The notes under the pieces are model-generated. The model saw only the letters and a list, made by a program, of their open reading frames with translations. It had not been told where the DNA came from and searched no databases. Below, one piece after another: positions 12,765-15,833 of a DNA stretch of 15,833 nucleotides. The DNA lies in contig CAIMFE010000150.1 of the NCBI GenBank assembly GCA_903840235.1, forward strand, positions 1-15,833. Reading direction: 5' to 3'. The stretch comes from an uncultured Opitutia bacterium (GTDB lineage Bacteria; Verrucomicrobiota; Verrucomicrobiia; Opitutales; UBA953). Positions within the stretch are counted from its first letter, which is position 1. Each line of letters begins with the position of its first letter. Both the position numbers and the translations under genes were made by a program.

Positions 12765-15314
12765 TTAAGGAATGGGCTGTGATTTCGCCTTCCAAATGTT
12801 ATTGGCATAGTCGCTAATCGAGCGATCGGAGGAGAATTTAGCACAACGAGCGAAATTACGGATGGCCATCGCGGCCCAGCGACGTCGATCAGCGAAAGCT
12901 ACTTCCACCTTCTCCTGCGCTTGAATATAACTTCTGAAGTCTGCCAAGACGAGGTAAGGATCGCCACCTTCAACGAGTGAGTCGGCCACGGGTGACAAGG
13001 CACCGGGTTGCTCGGGCGTGAAAGTGTCGGAACGCAACCAATCGAGTAATCCCGCCAACTCAGGATCGTGGTTGAGTACATCTTGGGGCGAGTAACCGTG
13101 TTTGTATAACTCGGCGACGTCTTCTACTTCTAATCCGAATATGAAGATGTTTTCGTCTCCGACCTCTTCATGAATTTCGACATTAGCACCATCTAAAGTT
13201 CCAATCGTCACCGCACCATTGAGTGCTAACTTCATATTACCAGTGCCCGAGGCCTCTTTTCCAGCTGTCGAAATCTGCTCCGACAAATCAGCCGCCGGAA
13301 TAATTTTTTCAGCTAAGGATACACGGTAGTCAGGCAAGAAGACGACCTTCAACATGCCACGCACGCGGGAATCGTTATTGATCACCATGGCGACGCGATT
13401 GATCGCATGGATAATGTGTTTAGCTAAAGCATAACCAGGAGCGGCCTTGGCACCGAAAATACAAACCCGCGGCTGAATTTTGATATTCGGATTATTTAAA
13501 ATCTTTCGATATAAATAAAGAATGTGCAGAAGGTTTAAGTGTTGGCGCTTGTATTCATGCAGACGCTTAATTTGCACATCGAATAAGGCGTCGGGTGAAA
13601 CTTCCACACCGACTAACTCTTTAATTTTCGCTGCTAACTTAACTTTATTCGCACGCTTGATGCCCATAAACTCAGCCTGGAAATCAGGTCGATCGGCCAA
13701 CGAATCAAATTTCTTAAGTTGCGATAAATTCGTTTCCCAACCTTTACCAGTAATCTTATCGCATAAGTGAGCTAACGCCGGATTACAGCCGCGAATCCAT
13801 CGACGGGGAGTGACTCCGTTCGTTACATTCACAAACTTCTTTGGCCAGAGTTGATCAAAACTCGCAAAGAGATGTTCGCGCAGCAAACGCGTGTGCAATT
13901 CAGCAACTCCGTTGACATGATGTGAGCCCACGACCGCGAGGTGCGCCATGCGCACACGCTTCACACCACCCTCTTGGATAATCGAGAGTTCCATCTTCTT
14001 TTCATCATCACCTGGCCAATGGCGATCCACCTCTTCTAAGTGGCGGCGGTTGATTTCGTAAATGATTTCTAAATGACGTGGGAGAACCTTTTCAAAAAGG
14101 GGCACCGACCAAGTTTCAAGGGCTTCCGGTAAAAGCGTGTGATTGGTGTAACTGAATACCTTGGTACAAAGACTCCACGCGTGATCCCAACCGAGACGAT
14201 GCTCATCCACCAATAAACGCATTAATTCCGCGACGGAAATGGATGGGTGCGTATCATTTAATTGTACCGCAATCTTGTCCGAAAGATTTTCAAAGTCTTT
14301 GTTCAAACGAAGGTGACGTCGTAAGATATCCTGCAAGGAACAGGACACGAAAAAGATTTGTTGGACGAGGCGAAGTTCTTTTCCGCTTTCGGTGCTATCA
14401 TTAGGATACAAAACCTTAGAGATGGTTTCACTGACATCACGTTCGCGCACGGCTTCCACATAACCCCCACGATCGAAGGCCCGGAAATCGAACTCGGTCG
14501 TCGCCCGCGACTCCCATAATCTAAGGAAGTTCACGCTCGAGGCATTAAAGCCTGCGATAGGAATATCCCAAGGCACTCCGAGTAAATCTTTCGTATCCAC
14601 CAACTCCGATAAATGATTTCCACAGTCATCAATCTTGTTAACGACGCGACCATACAACGGAACGCGGACGTTGAAATTAGGACGGCGAATTAACCATGGG
14701 TTGTTATTCGACAGCCATGCATCGGCGACTTCGACCTGACGACCATGGTCAAAAGTCTGACGGAACAAACCAAACTCATAATGTATTCCATAGCCAATCG
14801 CTGGAATATCCATCGTCGCCAAGGAATCCAAGAAGCAAGCCGCTAAACGACCCAACCCCCCGTTGCCCAGGCCCATATCAGCTTCGTCATCCGCGATGAC
14901 TTCTAAGTCCTGACCTAATTCTTTTAACGCAACACTCGCGATCTGACGCATGCGCAAATTGACTAAATTATTAGTCAACACTCGTCCCATTAAGTATTCT
15001 AAAGATAAATAATAAACCCGGCGGACATTTTTTGTAGAATGCACCGCTTGAGTTGCGATGTAGCGCTCCAACATCAAATCGCGAGCGGCCATCGAAGTAG
15101 CCAACCACCAATCACTTTTCGTCGCCGTGATTGGATCGCGAGCAAACGTACTTTTTAAATGTTTTAAAATTGCATCACGAAAGATTACCACTTCGCTCGC
15201 CGAGGGAGCGTCGGATGACTTAACAGCAACGGACGACTTCTTGACGGCCATTTTTTTCGCAGGTCGCGACTTTGCTTTGGACGACTTAAAAGAGGATTTC
15301 TTTTTCGTAGGCAT
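12765..15314 (-). CDS. glgP: Glycogen phosphorylase with basic N-terminal tail
   Basis: It releases glucose-1-phosphate from glycogen or other alpha-1,4-glucans with inorganic phosphate. The 849 residues contain the complete GT35 fold: YYLSLEYLMGR, GLGNGGLGRLAACFLDS, GYGIHYEFGLFRQ, QLNDTHPSI, NVTNGVTPRRWI, IKRLHEYKRQHLN, and the PLP site EASGTGNMKLALNGA, with the cofactor lysine at about 695, then IGTLDGANVEI. Usual bacterial enzymes are about 800-830 residues. The excess is an N-terminal tail of about 40 residues, rich in Lys, Ser and Ala (11 Lys and one Arg), resembling histone-H1-like tails rather than an export signal. A start at Met22 would shorten it by half. It may share transcription with the exported-protein gene (50-bp gap). 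Other glycogen genes are not in the window. No Shine-Dalgarno is present; a promoter-like pair lies just upstream. Confidence 0.97.
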   Translation of the reverse strand: MPTKKKSSFKSSKAKSRPAKKMAVKKSSVAVKSSDAPSASEVVIFRDAILKHLKSTFARDPITATKSDWWLATSMAARDLMLERYIATQAVHSTKNVRRVYYLSLEYLMGRVLTNNLVNLRMRQIASVALKELGQDLEVIADDEADMGLGNGGLGRLAACFLDSLATMDIPAIGYGIHYEFGLFRQTFDHGRQVEVADAWLSNNNPWLIRRPNFNVRVPLYGRVVNKIDDCGNHLSELVDTKDLLGVPWDIPIAGFNASSVNFLRLWESRATTEFDFRAFDRGGYVEAVRERDVSETISKVLYPNDSTESGKELRLVQQIFFVSCSLQDILRRHLRLNKDFENLSDKIAVQLNDTHPSISVAELMRLLVDEHRLGWDHAWSLCTKVFSYTNHTLLPEALETWSVPLFEKVLPRHLEIIYEINRRHLEEVDRHWPGDDEKKMELSIIQEGGVKRVRMAHLAVVGSHHVNGVAELHTRLLREHLFASFDQLWPKKFVNVTNGVTPRRWIRGCNPALAHLCDKITGKGWETNLSQLKKFDSLADRPDFQAEFMGIKRANKVKLAAKIKELVGVEVSPDALFDVQIKRLHEYKRQHLNLLHILYLYRKILNNPNIKIQPRVCIFGAKAAPGYALAKHIIHAINRVAMVINNDSRVRGMLKVVFLPDYRVSLAEKIIPAADLSEQISTAGKEASGTGNMKLALNGAVTIGTLDGANVEIHEEVGDENIFIFGLEVEDVAELYKHGYSPQDVLNHDPELAGLLDWLRSDTFTPEQPGALSPVADSLVEGGDPYLVLADFRSYIQAQEKVEVAFADRRRWAAMAIRNFARCAKFSSDRSISDYANNIWKAKSQPIP

Positions 15315-15319
15315 AGTTG

Positions 15320-15348
15320 TATTTAAAACATAGAGGCACTAGCCACAA
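15320..15348 (-). promoter_or_regulatory. Candidate glgP promoter
   Basis: On the minus strand TTGTGG (15348 to 15343), a 17-bp spacer and TAAATA (15325 to 15320) precede the ATG at 15314 by only five bases. If used, the transcript would begin at or next to the start codon. The match is moderate. Confidence 0.3.
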
Positions 15349-15364
15349 GCGAGCCAAAACCGCC

Positions 15365-15833
15365 TCAACCCCCTGCCAACTGCTTCAAGGTATTTAAATC
15401 GAGCTTACCCGTGCCCAAAATCGGGACCTTGGGTACTTTTTTAAACAATTTGGGTACCCATAGGTTCGGTAGACCCGCCGTAACCAACCCCTTCCTCACC
15501 ATTTCCGTATCCAAGTCCATCGTATGTAAAACAACCAGTTGCTCACCCTTTTGTGGGTCGAGCTGCGAACTCACCGCTAAAACGATTTCCGATGCTCCCT
15601 CTAGATTCAGAACTTTTAAAATGGCCTGCTCAATCGTGCCATGTGGAACCATCTCGCCGCCCATTTTTGAAAATCGGGAGAGTCTCCCCGCTAAATATAA
15701 AAATCCATTTTCATCCATGCGAGCGAGATCGCCCGTGCGATACCAACCATCGACCAAGGCTTCACGCGTACGATGCGGATCACTCAAATACTGATTAAAA
15801 ATATTCACTCCTCGAACTTCGAGTAATCCAGTC
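15365..15833 (-). CDS. C-terminal part of an Aas-like acyl-ACP synthetase (AMP-binding family), 5' end outside window
   Basis: The frame is open to the right edge; 155 complete codons are visible, reading TGLLEVRGVNIFNQYL at the edge. This is the end of the large domain and the C-terminal domain of an adenylate-forming enzyme: GWYRTGDLARMDENGF (A7/A8 region), the hinge GRLSRFSKMGGEMV, and the terminal catalytic-lysine motif GTGKLDL. FSKMGGEMV followed by a VEQ/IEQ-type helix, and LGTGKLDLNTLK at the end, resemble E. coli Aas (RFAKIAGEMV, LGSGKPDFVTLK) more than general acyl-CoA synthetases. A role in recycling acyl chains for phospholipids is therefore likely. Whether an acyltransferase domain is fused in front, as in Aas, cannot be seen. 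A GTG at 15808 is internal, not the start. The gene ends 50 bp before glgP, with no convincing terminator. Confidence 0.85.
   Translation of the reverse strand, partial: TGLLEVRGVNIFNQYLSDPHRTREALVDGWYRTGDLARMDENGFLYLAGRLSRFSKMGGEMVPHGTIEQAILKVLNLEGASEIVLAVSSQLDPQKGEQLVVLHTMDLDTEMVRKGLVTAGLPNLWVPKLFKKVPKVPILGTGKLDLNTLKQLAGG

Noticed and set aside
12715..12767. Rho-independent terminator after glgP
   Set aside because: The only inverted repeat here is short and imperfect, lies next to the following gene's start, and has no T-run.
1..15833. Mobile element, phage remnant, CRISPR array, toxin-antitoxin pair, tRNA or rRNA genes
   Set aside because: No transposase, integrase, terminal repeats, regular spaced repeats, small paired genes or cloverleaf sequences were seen; all large frames are core metabolic or housekeeping genes except the exported protein.

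Overview
The window reads as ordinary chromosome from a Gram-negative bacterium. Gene content and style suggest the Verrucomicrobiota, perhaps an Opitutae-like lineage. The pointers are a fused CysNC, an Fe-S type CysH, a 400-residue adenylate-kinase-like fusion, a Lys/Ser/Ala tail on glycogen phosphorylase, and no recognisable Shine-Dalgarno sequence before any of the 14 visible gene starts. This placement rests on recalled family features, not on a search. I see no phage, insertion sequence, CRISPR array, tRNA or rRNA gene, and no gene-free stretch longer than 300 bases.

Left part (1-5782): sulfate assimilation. A partial cobA-type uroporphyrinogen-III methyltransferase, the first step towards siroheme, points left. 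It diverges from a tight four-gene operon reading right: sulfite reductase haemoprotein, Fe-S type APS/PAPS reductase (cysH), ATP sulfurylase small subunit (cysD), and a fused ATP sulfurylase GTPase/APS kinase (cysNC). Together these activate sulfate, reduce it to sulfide and supply the siroheme cofactor. The 72-bp spacer holds superimposed divergent promoter-like elements framed by a long imperfect inverted repeat. The sulfide-consuming enzyme, cysteine synthase (cysK), lies about 2 kb further on, on the opposite strand, with its own promoter and terminator.

Middle part (5839-10533): housekeeping and stress genes. An AzoR-type flavin reductase (+) converges on a UmuC-type Y-family polymerase (-). 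The umuC start codon directly abuts a perfect GAAC-N4-GTTC palindrome that resembles a LexA box. Then come cysK (-) and infA (-), the latter with a short C-terminal extension. tadA (+) and a manganese-type superoxide dismutase (+) follow. A strong, symmetric terminator separates sodA from the next, leftward block.

Right part (10591-15833): a leftward block of an adenylate-kinase-like fusion protein, a predicted exported protein of unknown function, glycogen phosphorylase with a basic N-terminal tail, and the C-terminal end of an Aas-like acyl-ACP synthetase. The spacers are about 50-60 bp and show no clear terminators, so partial co-transcription is possible.

I found no clearly new multi-gene system. 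The items most worth a second look are the adenylate-kinase fusion, the LexA-like palindrome at umuC, the symmetric divergent cys promoter, the dyad on the cysK -35 element, the frame-changing 25-bp duplication inside the sulfite reductase gene, and the uniform lack of Shine-Dalgarno sequences.
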